A stretch of 64,000 bases of DNA from Pseudomonadales bacterium (lineage in GTDB: Bacteria > Pseudomonadota > Gammaproteobacteria > Pseudomonadales > Ketobacteraceae), in contig PAPM01000039.1 in NCBI GenBank assembly GCA_002708905.1, forward strand, positions 248,001-312,000. The letters are read 5' to 3'. The translations under genes were made by a program, and so were the position numbers. The notes below the pieces were generated by a model. It ran no database searches. It was not told the origin of the DNA and was given only the letters and a program-made list of their open reading frames with translations. Shown one piece after another: positions 1-8,496 of this stretch. Numbering within the stretch: position 1 is the stretch's first letter; each line of letters starts with the position of its first letter.

Positions 1-2
1 CC

Positions 3-629
3 GGTCTTAATGCCGAGGCAGGCATCACCTATACCCTGACCGACAACGGGGATGAGGTCAGCATGGTGGCCTGTGCCGAGCGCCAGCCTGCCACTCTGAG
101 CCGTACCGGCAACACCCTGGAAGGCATGCCCGTCGGTGAGGCCACTGTGACCAGTAACGACAGCCTCCACGCCAACGGCAGCCTGGGGGACAGCGAAGCC
201 ACCAAAATGTCCACTAAAGCGGTGTTCGATATGGGTAGCCTTGCCGTAAGCGGTGGCGACCTGGGCAGCATTGCCAGCTCCAACATCTGCATCCAGTCGG
301 ACAACGCCAATATCCTGGGCCAGGCGACCCAGGAACGGATTTCCGCCACCACTCTGCTCAACGGCAAACCCCTGATATTGGAAATCAGCCGCATGGGCAG
401 CATCCGCAAAGGCACCTACGATGTGAATCGCGACATGGCTGAAGGAGGCGTCCAGATTTTCATGAAATCCGATGCGCTGAAATCCAGAATTAACCGTTCT
501 GAAATGAATCTGCGCAACGGCTCCCTTACCATTACCGAAGATTCGTTGGTATGGATGAAAGGTAACTTCAGTGCCGAGATGCCCAACGGCCAGTTGGTGG
601 CAGGTAATTTTGAGTTTGAAAAGCCCTGA
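3..629 (+). CDS. Unrecognised protein, C-terminal part (5' end outside window)
   Basis: The reading frame is open from the first complete codon at position 3, so the true start lies upstream of the window. About 208 residues are visible, ending in a Phe/Glu/Lys-rich tail. The sequence is rich in Ser, Thr, Gly and Asn with alternating hydrophobic residues, which suggests a beta-rich, probably exported protein. No catalytic motif, membrane segment or named domain is recognisable. A rho-independent terminator follows 32 bases after the stop, which supports this being the real end of a transcription unit. The next gene converges from the other strand. Function unknown. Confidence 0.6.
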   Translation, partial: GLNAEAGITYTLTDNGDEVSMVACAERQPATLSRTGNTLEGMPVGEATVTSNDSLHANGSLGDSEATKMSTKAVFDMGSLAVSGGDLGSIASSNICIQSDNANILGQATQERISATTLLNGKPLILEISRMGSIRKGTYDVNRDMAEGGVQIFMKSDALKSRINRSEMNLRNGSLTITEDSLVWMKGNFSAEMPNGQLVAGNFEFEKP

Positions 630-661
630 ACCCGATAACGCTAAACCCTATAATGCTGAAC

Positions 662-691
662 AATCCCGGCCCTGGTGCCGGGATTTTTTTT
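662..691 (+). terminator. Rho-independent terminator of the partial first gene
   Basis: A perfect 9-bp stem (AATCCCGGC with GCCGGGATT) closes a 6-base loop and runs into eight T residues on the plus strand. It sits just past the stop at 629 and before the convergent dnaE2 end at 703. The T-run is on the plus strand only, so it mainly serves the first gene. Confidence 0.85.
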
Positions 692-702
692 GCTGCACCG
701 AT

Positions 703-3700
703 TCAATGAAAATCCCGCGACCGGGTGTCCAGTTCCCCCAGCAGGCAGCTCATATCTTCCAGGTGCCCCGCGATCACATGAATCACATCCCCTTCCCGTT
801 CCAGCACGCCTTTCACACACAGCAGCCGCGCCTGCAACACCTCGGCACGGAAACGCTCCACCCGATCACGCCATACCACGATATTGCTGTTGCCGGTTTC
901 ATCTTCCAGGGTCATGAACACCACACCGCTGGCTGTGCCCGGACGTTGGCGGCCGGTGACGATACCGGCAATGCGGACGAAACGCTTGTGGTTCAGTGCC
1001 GCCAGATCCCTGTGGCGTTTGCAGCCCCGCAGGGCGGGATGGCTGCGCAGTAGCGCCATGGGGTGGCGGCCGAGGGTGAGGCCGGTACTCTGGTAATCCT
1101 CCAGCAGGTTTTGCGCTTCGCTCGGTGCCGGCAGTTGTACCGCTGTCTCCAGCTGTTGTTCCTGCAGCAACAGGGGTGATTCCCGTTGCAGGCCCCGGGC
1201 ATCCCAGCGGGCCTGAAAGCGGTGGGCGCTGAAGGATTGCAATGCATTGGCGTGAGCGAGAGCGTCCATGTCTTTCTTGTTAAGGCGACAGCGGCGGGTC
1301 AGATCCGCCAGGGATTGAAACGGCTGCTGTGTGCGTTGCTGCAGCAATAGGTCGGCACCGGCGCGGGACAGGTTGGATACCAGACACAGTCCCAGCCGAA
1401 TGGCCGGCTGTTGTTGCGGATGCCGTTGCATGGCATCGGTTTCCAACCTGTGCTCCCACTGGCTGTATTGCACATCCACCGGACGCACGTCGATATTGTG
1501 GCGTTTCACATCCTGTATCAACTGCGATGGGGAATAAAAACCCATGGGCTGGGCGTTGAGCAAGCTGCAACAGAACGCCGCCGGTTCGTGACATTTCAGC
1601 CAGGCCGACACATACACCAGCAGGGCGAAACTGGCGGCATGGGATTCGGGAAATCCGTATTCACCAAAACCACGGATCTGGGAAATGATGTGCTGGATAA
1701 AATCATCGGAATAGCCGTTTTCACGCATACCCGCGCTGAGCTTGGCTTCATGGGGACCTAATCCGCCCTTGCGCTTCCAGGCGGCCATGGCACGCCGCAG
1801 CTGATCGGCTTCACCACCGCTGAAATTGGCGGCCACCATGGCCAGGGCAATCACCTGTTCCTGAAAAATCGGAATGCCCAGGGTGCGTTCCAGGACGGGC
1901 TTGAGTGCGTCGGATTCGTAATGCACCAGCTGCGGATTCTGACGTCGTTGCAGGTACGGATGCACCATGTCGCCCTGGATCGGGCCGGGCCGCACAATGG
2001 CCACCTGGATGACCAGATCGTAAAACGTTGCCGGTTTCAGGCGCGGCAGCATAGACATCTGGGCACGGGATTCCACTTGAAACACACCCACCGTGTCGGC
2101 CCGTTGCAGTAGTTCATAGGTTTCAGCGTCCTGGCGTTGCAGCAGGTTCGCCATCTCATGGCGCACACCACGTACAGACTCCAGCAGGTCAAAGGTTTTA
2201 CGAATCGCGGTGAGCATGCCCAGTGCCAGCACATCGATTTTCATCAGGTTTAGCGCTTCGATGTCGTCCTTGTCCCATTGCACCACAGTACGATCGGCCA
2301 TGCTGGCATTCTCGATAGGCACCAGTTGATCCAGTGGTCCGGCAGAAATAATGAAGCCGCCCACATGCTGGGACAGGTGGCGGGGAAATCCGAGCAACTG
2401 ATCCACCAGTATTTTGAAACGCTGGATATGGGGATTGGCGATATCAATTCCCATATCCCTGAGCTGGCGTTGCAGATGATCTTGCTTGTCCCACCAGGCG
2501 ATGCTTTTCGCCAACTGATCCAGCAGCGTCTGGTCGAAACCGAGCGCCTTGCCCACATCCCGGATTGCGCTCTTCAGGCGATAGGTAATCACCGTTGCAG
2601 TAAGGGCGGCGCGCTGGCGGCCGTATTTGCGATAGATGAACTGGATCACCTCCTCGCGCCGCTCGTGCTCGAAATCCACATCGATATCCGGTGGCTCCTT
2701 GCGTTCCTTTGAAATAAAACGTTCGAACAGCAGGGTACTGGTGGCTGGATTCACCTCGGTGATGAACAGGCAGAAACACACGGCGGAGTTGGCGGCGGAA
2801 CCCCGGCCCTGGCACAGGATCTTCTGGCTGCGGGCGAAGTGAACAATGTCATAGACGGTAAGAAAGTAATATTCGTATTCCAACTCGCGGATAATCCGCA
2901 GTTCTTTTTCAATCTGCGCCCGGGTGGTGTCGGCAACGCCGGTGGGCCAGCGCTGTCTGATACCGTCCTCCACCAGGCAACGCAACCAGGATTCAGATGT
3001 GTATCCGGCGGGCACCAGCTCCCTGGGATATTCGTATTTCAGTTCATCCAGGGAAAATGTGCAGCGCTGTGCCAGCGCCACGGTTTGCGTCAGCGCATCA
3101 AGGGGAAAACGACGGCGCAATTCATCCAGTGGCCGCAGATAACATTCCCGATTGGCATGCAGACTGAAGCCGGCAGCCTGGACATGGGTATTCAGGCGAA
3201 TGGCGGTGAGGACATCCTGCAATAACTGGCGTTCCCGGCTATGGCAATGCACATTGCCGCAGGCCACCACCGGCAGGTTGAAACGTTGCGCCAACTGCTG
3301 ACGTTGTTGACACAGACCGGCATCGCTACTGTTGAGATTCTGGGTCAGGCCGATCCACAGGCGGCCACGGGTGAATTGCAGAAACGGCCCTATTTGCCCA
3401 AGCTGTGCCTGGGCCATCGTCGGCAGCCAGATAAACAGGCAGCTATCGGTGGCGGGCTCCAGATCTTTTATCTGCAGGCGGTAACGGCCTTTTTCACTGC
3501 GCCGCCGGGCACGGGTGATCAAGGTTGTAAGCTGGCCATAGGCGTGACGGTTCGGTGCCAGTACGATAAAGCTCAGGCCTTCCTCTGTGGTGAAAGTGCT
3601 GCCAATAATCAGTTTGAGTTGAAAATCGGGATATTCCTCGCGGATTTTTCTGATTTCCACATGGGCTCTCACCACACCAGCCACAGAGCATTCATCGGTA

Positions 3701-3810
3701 ATGGCGAGCGCCGTATAACCCAGTTCGGCCGCCTGACGCACCAGTTCTTCCGGCCGGGACGCACCGCGTAAAAATGAAAAGTTGGAATAGCAATGCAATT
3801 CGGCGTACAT
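703..3810 (-). CDS. dnaE2: Error-prone DNA polymerase DnaE2 (ImuC)
   Basis: A C-family polymerase alpha subunit used in SOS-induced translesion synthesis with ImuA and ImuB. The protein is 1035 residues, normal for DnaE2 and shorter than replicative DnaE. The start (MYAELHCYSNFSFLRGAS) opens the PHP domain. The palm carries the catalytic aspartates in PDIDVDF near residue 375 and the third acidic residue in MKIDVLALG near 522. A helix-hairpin-helix region follows, and the C-terminus has an OB-fold (RIAGIVTGRQRPG, then VVFMTLEDETG). It is the last gene of the imuA-imuB-dnaE2 operon, starting three bases after the imuB stop, so it is very likely translationally coupled and under the LexA site upstream of imuA. 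Assignment is firm. Confidence 0.97.
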   Translation of the reverse strand: MYAELHCYSNFSFLRGASRPEELVRQAAELGYTALAITDECSVAGVVRAHVEIRKIREEYPDFQLKLIIGSTFTTEEGLSFIVLAPNRHAYGQLTTLITRARRRSEKGRYRLQIKDLEPATDSCLFIWLPTMAQAQLGQIGPFLQFTRGRLWIGLTQNLNSSDAGLCQQRQQLAQRFNLPVVACGNVHCHSRERQLLQDVLTAIRLNTHVQAAGFSLHANRECYLRPLDELRRRFPLDALTQTVALAQRCTFSLDELKYEYPRELVPAGYTSESWLRCLVEDGIRQRWPTGVADTTRAQIEKELRIIRELEYEYYFLTVYDIVHFARSQKILCQGRGSAANSAVCFCLFITEVNPATSTLLFERFISKERKEPPDIDVDFEHERREEVIQFIYRKYGRQRAALTATVITYRLKSAIRDVGKALGFDQTLLDQLAKSIAWWDKQDHLQRQLRDMGIDIANPHIQRFKILVDQLLGFPRHLSQHVGGFIISAGPLDQLVPIENASMADRTVVQWDKDDIEALNLMKIDVLALGMLTAIRKTFDLLESVRGVRHEMANLLQRQDAETYELLQRADTVGVFQVESRAQMSMLPRLKPATFYDLVIQVAIVRPGPIQGDMVHPYLQRRQNPQLVHYESDALKPVLERTLGIPIFQEQVIALAMVAANFSGGEADQLRRAMAAWKRKGGLGPHEAKLSAGMRENGYSDDFIQHIISQIRGFGEYGFPESHAASFALLVYVSAWLKCHEPAAFCCSLLNAQPMGFYSPSQLIQDVKRHNIDVRPVDVQYSQWEHRLETDAMQRHPQQQPAIRLGLCLVSNLSRAGADLLLQQRTQQPFQSLADLTRRCRLNKKDMDALAHANALQSFSAHRFQARWDARGLQRESPLLLQEQQLETAVQLPAPSEAQNLLEDYQSTGLTLGRHPMALLRSHPALRGCKRHRDLAALNHKRFVRIAGIVTGRQRPGTASGVVFMTLEDETGNSNIVVWRDRVERFRAEVLQARLLCVKGVLEREGDVIHVIAGHLEDMSCLLGELDTRSRDFH

Positions 3811-3813
3811 GGT

Positions 3814-5250
3814 TCAGGCGCTGAAAATGCCGTGCAGATACCACTGCTGATCGTCGCGGTTGCGATAGATCCACAGTTGGCGGCCGTTGCGTTGACGGGC
3901 AATAAAATAGTCACGGCTGATGGGTTGATTATCCCACCAGCCGGTTTCGATTCTCTCCGGCCCCTTGATCAGTTGCAGCACCTCCTGATAGATGGGCATG
4001 CCTTTTTTTGTGCGTAGCTTCTGTGGTTGGTCCAGCAACCAGAATGGGCGCTGTTCACTGGGGTGCTGCAATGATTTCCCGTCACCGGGCGCGCTGGCAG
4101 CCCAACCATATTCCGGGCGATGATCCGCCACCATGGACAAGCCATTCACGTTGTCGCTACCCAGACGCGCCTGCAAACGGTCGATCAATTGATAACGGCT
4201 CACCTGATCACTACGCCAGGGCACCAGCAAATCCTGTTGGCCTTGCGGCAGCGGCAGGAATTCCGTTACCTGCAGTTGCACCCCCAGCACCGGCGCCTGT
4301 AATTGCAGCCGGGCCAGCTTCAGTTGCAGCAGGGGTAGAATATCGGCGCATCGGTATTGTGCTGTTGACAGCGCCAACGGCCAGGACTGGATGTTGCGAT
4401 TGCGCAGAGTGAAGCAGAATTGCAGCGCCACGGCAGCGCACTGACGGGCGCGACAATAATGTTCCAGCTTGTCCAGCAAATTGCGAAAGGGAAAGATCAA
4501 CTGTTCCGTGTTATCCAGTTCCTGGATGAATTCCAGCTCTGCTGAGAATTGCTCCGGGACTTTCCAGGCAGGCAGCAGATCCGGCACTTCGCCGATAAGC
4601 TGTTTCAAATAATCCACCAGCGCTGGGCCAAACCGGTTTGCCAGCGCATCCCAAGGCAATTCCAGCAGCTGTCCCAGAGTAGTAATGCCCATGCTGTGCA
4701 ACAGCGCTTTTTGCTCCACATTGATATCGAGCCAGTCAATGCTGTAATCCGGCAGCTCGGTCAGCGTGAAGGTCATGGCCTGCCCGCTGGCTTCATGGGC
4801 CCGGGCAAACAGTAGAGCAGCAAAAGCTGTTTCGCAAAACGCCAGCGTAAAGGGTGTAAAGCCGGTAGGCAGCGTTTCCAGAATTTTCTGCGCGAGTTTG
4901 TCCTGCCCCTGGAACAGTTTCAGGCTGTGGCTGATTTCCATCAGCAAACTGTTCTGGCCGTGGATGCGCAGATAAGGCGTGAATTGATAGGCCCAGTGGC
5001 CAATCTGTTGCAGCGCTTCCCGTTCGGCATTTTCATTCTGCAACGCACAGTACAGGTTGTTAACCAGCCCCTGGGCCGTGGGAATCGTCATGCCCGGCAC
5101 GATGCCGGCCGCCTGGGCCGGTTCGTTCGCCAACAGTACCAGCCGCCGTTGCTGACGGGTGATTTCGATGACAATGGGCCGGGGCTGGCGGAGACTTTGT
5201 TCCACCAGGTTTAGCGCCAGTGCGGGGAAGTGCAGACAGGACCACAGCAT
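3814..5250 (-). CDS. imuB: ImuB, inactive Y-family polymerase homologue of the SOS mutasome
   Basis: A 478-residue Y-family-like protein that in known ImuABC systems bridges DnaE2 to the beta clamp and has no polymerase activity itself. The frame extends further upstream, but the start at 5250 (MLWSCLHFPALALNL) fits the family and leaves a single base after the imuA stop. The N-terminus aligns with the first strand of Y-family polymerases but lacks the DxD metal-binding acidic pair, which is characteristic of ImuB. A little-finger-like segment follows (GITTLGQLLELPWDALANRFG), with the ImuB-specific C-terminus ending about three bases before dnaE2. Regulation is through the shared LexA box. 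Confidence 0.95.
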   Translation of the reverse strand: MLWSCLHFPALALNLVEQSLRQPRPIVIEITRQQRRLVLLANEPAQAAGIVPGMTIPTAQGLVNNLYCALQNENAEREALQQIGHWAYQFTPYLRIHGQNSLLMEISHSLKLFQGQDKLAQKILETLPTGFTPFTLAFCETAFAALLFARAHEASGQAMTFTLTELPDYSIDWLDINVEQKALLHSMGITTLGQLLELPWDALANRFGPALVDYLKQLIGEVPDLLPAWKVPEQFSAELEFIQELDNTEQLIFPFRNLLDKLEHYCRARQCAAVALQFCFTLRNRNIQSWPLALSTAQYRCADILPLLQLKLARLQLQAPVLGVQLQVTEFLPLPQGQQDLLVPWRSDQVSRYQLIDRLQARLGSDNVNGLSMVADHRPEYGWAASAPGDGKSLQHPSEQRPFWLLDQPQKLRTKKGMPIYQEVLQLIKGPERIETGWWDNQPISRDYFIARQRNGRQLWIYRNRDDQQWYLHGIFSA

Positions 5251-5251
5251 A

Positions 5252-6106
5252 TCAGCCTCCGGAAGGGCGGGGATTCGCAGGCGTGGTCTGCTGCAGCGGA
5301 GCGCTGTCTCTGTGAGCTTCAGTGAGTCGCATGCTGAAGGCATTTACTGTAGGGGTGGCGGACATCGGGGGATGCTGCAGTTGAGACGCCGCCGGTACGG
5401 GTTGCACCGGAAAGCGGGCCAGGGATGCAGCGCCCATGGACCCGGTCTCTGTGTTTGCCGGCGGCGCCGGTTGCAAACGCAGCCAGCCACTGCCCCAGCG
5501 GCCCTGGCACTTCACAATACGCACCTGCAATGCCTGCTGCAGAGGCCCCAGCTCCAACCGCAACGGGGCGGGGGAAGGTTGCTGGCCAAAACGGGATGGC
5601 CGCAACAGGATGCCCAGGCTGTGACCTTTCTGTGCGGCCAGTTGCAGACGGCGGATCTGCTGTGGTTGCGGATGGGCGGGCCAACCTTGCACCACACTGC
5701 AACTACCCGAGACTAGGCACTGTTCCATCGCCCACAGCACATCTTTGTCGCTATTGCAGCGCAGGAATAGCGTGTTTTCCAGTGCAATACCCTGCTGCAC
5801 CAGCGCCGGCGCATAGGGAATCCAGGGCGGATTGACCCACACCAGCCAGCGGGCCTGACGGCTTTGCTGCTGCAGCATGGAGGCAAGCAATTCCGCCTCC
5901 CCACAACCCCAGTGGGCACACAGCAATTCCGCAATGCCAGCCGCTGGCCAGCCCCCCTCCGGCAACGCCTGATCCAGTTGATGATAGCCGGTGCTGATAC
6001 CGGCCTGGCCCTGCTCCCGGCATTCTGCTGCCCGCCACGCATCCGCCGCCCGCCAGATGGCGGGATGCCGCAATAGGGACTGTAAATGGGGCTTGGGAGC
6101 AGTCAT
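5252..6106 (-). CDS. imuA: ImuA, RecA/SulA-like component of the SOS mutasome
   Basis: A 284-residue RecA-fold protein, first gene of the ImuABC cassette. The N-terminus (HPAIWRAADAWRAAE, then ISTGYHQLDQALPEGGWPAAGIAELL) is typical of ImuA. The P-loop position reads WGCGEAELL, a degenerate Walker A, as usual for this family. Members help to recruit or regulate DnaE2 and ImuB at lesions. The ATG at 6106 lies 18 bases downstream of a perfect LexA palindrome, so strong SOS control is expected. The three genes are spaced by one and three bases. The C-terminal 60 residues are Pro/Ala/Thr-rich and look disordered. Confidence 0.93.
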   Translation of the reverse strand: MTAPKPHLQSLLRHPAIWRAADAWRAAECREQGQAGISTGYHQLDQALPEGGWPAAGIAELLCAHWGCGEAELLASMLQQQSRQARWLVWVNPPWIPYAPALVQQGIALENTLFLRCNSDKDVLWAMEQCLVSGSCSVVQGWPAHPQPQQIRRLQLAAQKGHSLGILLRPSRFGQQPSPAPLRLELGPLQQALQVRIVKCQGRWGSGWLRLQPAPPANTETGSMGAASLARFPVQPVPAASQLQHPPMSATPTVNAFSMRLTEAHRDSAPLQQTTPANPRPSGG

Positions 6107-6124
6107 GGTTCCAGAGCTCGGCTA

Positions 6125-6156
6125 TTTGAATACTGTAATTATATACAGTATTCAAA
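6125..6156 (-). promoter_or_regulatory. LexA (SOS) operator upstream of imuA
   Basis: The core CTGT-N8-ACAG (6133-6148) matches the gammaproteobacterial LexA consensus exactly. It is embedded in a longer perfect inverted repeat: 12-bp arms TTTGAATACTGT and ACAGTATTCAAA around an 8-base AT centre. It sits 18 bp before the imuA start, where LexA binding would block transcription of imuA-imuB-dnaE2. Confidence 0.95.
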
Positions 6157-6213
6157 CTACAGCAAGCCTTGCAGCAAATGCCGACAACTCCCGCTCCTCG
6201 TCCATTGCAGCCA

Positions 6214-6242
6214 CAAAAAAAGCCCCGTAGAGCAGGGCTTTC
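6214..6242 (-). terminator. Rho-independent terminator of the alpha-dioxygenase-like gene
   Basis: Read on the minus strand, AAAGCCC and GGGCTTT pair around a short loop, followed by a run of seven T residues. It lies about 30 bases after the stop codon at 6274. Confidence 0.8.
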
Positions 6243-6273
6243 AATGACTAACTTGAGTGTATTTACATCAGCC

Positions 6274-8034
6274 TTAGCGGCGTACGCGATACTCCTCCAG
6301 GAACCACTCGTTCTCTTCATCCCAGGGGAAGAATGGGTTGCCCACGTTAGCCAGGTCATCGCTGAATTCCGGGAATTGACGTAACAGCACCGTGCGGAAG
6401 TTGTTGTTATCAATCCAGTCCAGGCCTTCCGGAGAGTAGATTTCCGGGGTGTAGGATTCCGTAAAGAAACGGTCAGCCATCAAACGACGGGAGGCCATGG
6501 CGATAAAGATCTGGAAGGACGTTTCACCAAAACCGTAGCCCGGCGGTCGATAACCTTCTGCGTATGAGCCGATCATCACGTCAATGGCTTCAATATCATC
6601 GTTGTACAGCTCACGCATTTTTTCTGCCAACGCCGTATCCGGTGTGATGTCCGTAAAATCGGTGATGGGATTCAAGCCGATCTGGCGACGGAACTCGTTG
6701 TAGCGCGGAATACCACGCTCACGATCACGCAGAATATCAACTGCGCCAAGATCGGTCATGGCCACACCGGGTTCAGCCGGGAAGTTCTGCAGGAAGGAGG
6801 GGAAGTTATTCAACTCCAACAGGCCGGGATGAGTATGACCGAAAGAGTAGAACAGGTTGGTCATGCCTTCCGCGCGGGCCAGCTGGGCGCCGCCCTGGAG
6901 TGCGTGTTCCGGTAACGCGCTGACGCGACGGACACTGTGGTTGTTATGATCACGCACCTCGATATGATCACGCAACAGAGGGTGCATACGGTATACCGCT
7001 GTGAATTCTTCGGTCAGGCTGAAGGGCACGCCTTCCAGCTGGGTGGGTCCGCCGATGATACCATCGGTGGCGGCTTCACCCAGTTTGGGGAACCAGTAAG
7101 GCATTATACCGCGCCAGTTGGCGAACATGGCTTCCCGCAGGGTGTAGTTTTTCAGGATCGCCGGAGTCCAGTCCACCGTGTGGATCTTGGCAATCAATGC
7201 CGCATTGATCAGGCGGGCCGTCTGGAACAGGCGCTCATCAGACCAGTTGGGGTAACTCTGCTTGAGCATGTCGGCGATGGAATTATGTTCCCGCACCCAC
7301 AGCGTGTGCATCATTTCCAGACCCACCCACCAATTTCGGTTAAATCCGGTCTCGGGCAGCCCATCGTCACCCATAGGCAGGAAACCATTTTCCAGACGCA
7401 TTTTTCCGTCCACCATGGTACGCAACCGATGGTTGGTTTCCATATCACTGCCGTAAATCTGGGAGCCATCCCACCAGGCGGTATTTTCATTGATAAAGGT
7501 GGGCGCGCGACCGTCTGCTGGGTTTTTGCTGGGATCAGCAGGCGTGTAACCGATCGGCATCGTGCCGTCACCGCTGTCGTGGGAATCACCGCTATCCACC
7601 GGTACATGATGTTGCTGGCTGTGATCACGCAGACCGTGTTCAAACCAGTCGTGAATCATAAACTGAATCCAGTTGGCCGCCAGGTAATTGAGGAACGGAA
7701 CTTCCTTCACCCCATTCTCCCGGGTCAACAATTCCTTGCTTAACGTGCGGGGATTGGGGTTCAGCAGATTGGCTTCATCGGGGAACGAAACGTCGGGATT
7801 GATGTTGCGCCCCATGCGCACACCGGCCATCCCCATGGCAGGCAAATCCAGGTCGTTACAACGACCATCATAGGAGCGGTAGATCAAATCACTGGGCTCG
7901 CATTCCACCATGGGCCATTCGCCTTCGGCGTAGGTATCGAACAAGTTGTTCTCAAACAGTTCGCACCGTATTTGGCTAAGCGTCAGCAATCCAATCAGCG
8001 GTCCGAAGATCCACCATTTCATATATACGTTCAT
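6274..8034 (-). CDS. Fatty-acid alpha-dioxygenase-like animal-type haem peroxidase
   Basis: A 586-residue member of the animal haem peroxidase/cyclooxygenase superfamily. The distal haem His is H128 in WIQFMIHDWFEH. The proximal site reads VYRMHPLL, with H351 as haem ligand and Y348 at the position of the radical tyrosine. The YRMH arrangement is that of plant alpha-dioxygenases and differs from classical peroxidases. The NTAWWDGSQIYGS segment and the C-terminal SRRLMADRFFTESY segment also match that branch. Alpha-dioxygenases convert fatty acids to 2-hydroperoxides, which decay to shortened aldehydes. The N-terminus has a hydrophobic stretch (WWIFGPLIGLLTLS) that may be a signal or anchor. 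GGAG sits five bases before the ATG. It is divergent from a large LuxR-type regulator. The substrate is inferred. Confidence 0.82.
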   Translation of the reverse strand: MNVYMKWWIFGPLIGLLTLSQIRCELFENNLFDTYAEGEWPMVECEPSDLIYRSYDGRCNDLDLPAMGMAGVRMGRNINPDVSFPDEANLLNPNPRTLSKELLTRENGVKEVPFLNYLAANWIQFMIHDWFEHGLRDHSQQHHVPVDSGDSHDSGDGTMPIGYTPADPSKNPADGRAPTFINENTAWWDGSQIYGSDMETNHRLRTMVDGKMRLENGFLPMGDDGLPETGFNRNWWVGLEMMHTLWVREHNSIADMLKQSYPNWSDERLFQTARLINAALIAKIHTVDWTPAILKNYTLREAMFANWRGIMPYWFPKLGEAATDGIIGGPTQLEGVPFSLTEEFTAVYRMHPLLRDHIEVRDHNNHSVRRVSALPEHALQGGAQLARAEGMTNLFYSFGHTHPGLLELNNFPSFLQNFPAEPGVAMTDLGAVDILRDRERGIPRYNEFRRQIGLNPITDFTDITPDTALAEKMRELYNDDIEAIDVMIGSYAEGYRPPGYGFGETSFQIFIAMASRRLMADRFFTESYTPEIYSPEGLDWIDNNNFRTVLLRQFPEFSDDLANVGNPFFPWDEENEWFLEEYRVRR

Positions 8035-8496
8035 AGTTGCTCCAAATCGTTTTTATAATTATCGATCGATAACGGCTGAAAGATACGGTCGTGTACCCTC
8101 ATGATCAGGAGCATATCCAGTTTGTTCAAACGGGACGCCGTACATAGGTATGGGGGAGGGATATGGGGGACCGGGTATGGAGGATGGGGCGGAAGAAAAT
8201 AAGCCGAGAGAATTAATGGAGTCATTAAATCATATTCATGAAAGCAATCCAGTTCGCAAAACTCATCGTTATGATTTGGCCGGATTCAACAAGTGCGTTC
8301 CGTTTATCCGATTTATACAAGGTTGATTTGCGACCATGACTGATTCCTGTCTAAAATCGGATTGTTTTTTGTGACCCTCCCTTGGTATGGGGCAAAGCCA
8401 GGGAAGTTCGTTGCACCACATAATAAAAACCATAAAAATATTTTCGCGGCATTCACTTTCGACCTTTTGTCTTAAGTAGCACCCAAAGATTATGCG
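8035..8496. other. Divergent intergenic region with a G-rich run
   Basis: 462 bp separate the alpha-dioxygenase-like gene (minus) from the LuxR-type regulator (plus), so promoters for both should lie here. I see no convincing sigma-70 boxes. The striking element is a G-rich run on the plus strand at 8152-8189, given separately. Short reading frames here are C- or G-run artefacts and I do not call them genes. Confidence 0.5.
8152..8175 (+). other. Potential G-quadruplex motif
   Basis: Four runs of at least three G residues (G5, G3, G5, G3) are separated by loops of 1, 4 and 3 bases, and another G4 run follows at 8186-8189. This fits the canonical quadruplex pattern. It lies about 118 bp upstream of the alpha-dioxygenase-like start, with the G-rich strand being the template for that gene. 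Function is not shown. Confidence 0.55.

Noticed and set aside
6937-7743. A 268-codon plus-strand frame opposite the alpha-dioxygenase-like gene
   Set aside because: Antisense shadow; the minus-strand frame has the conserved haem motifs.
8031-8225. A 64-codon minus-strand frame upstream of the alpha-dioxygenase-like gene
   Set aside because: Its Pro-rich content comes from the C-rich complement of the G-run. There is no ribosome site and no protein-like pattern.
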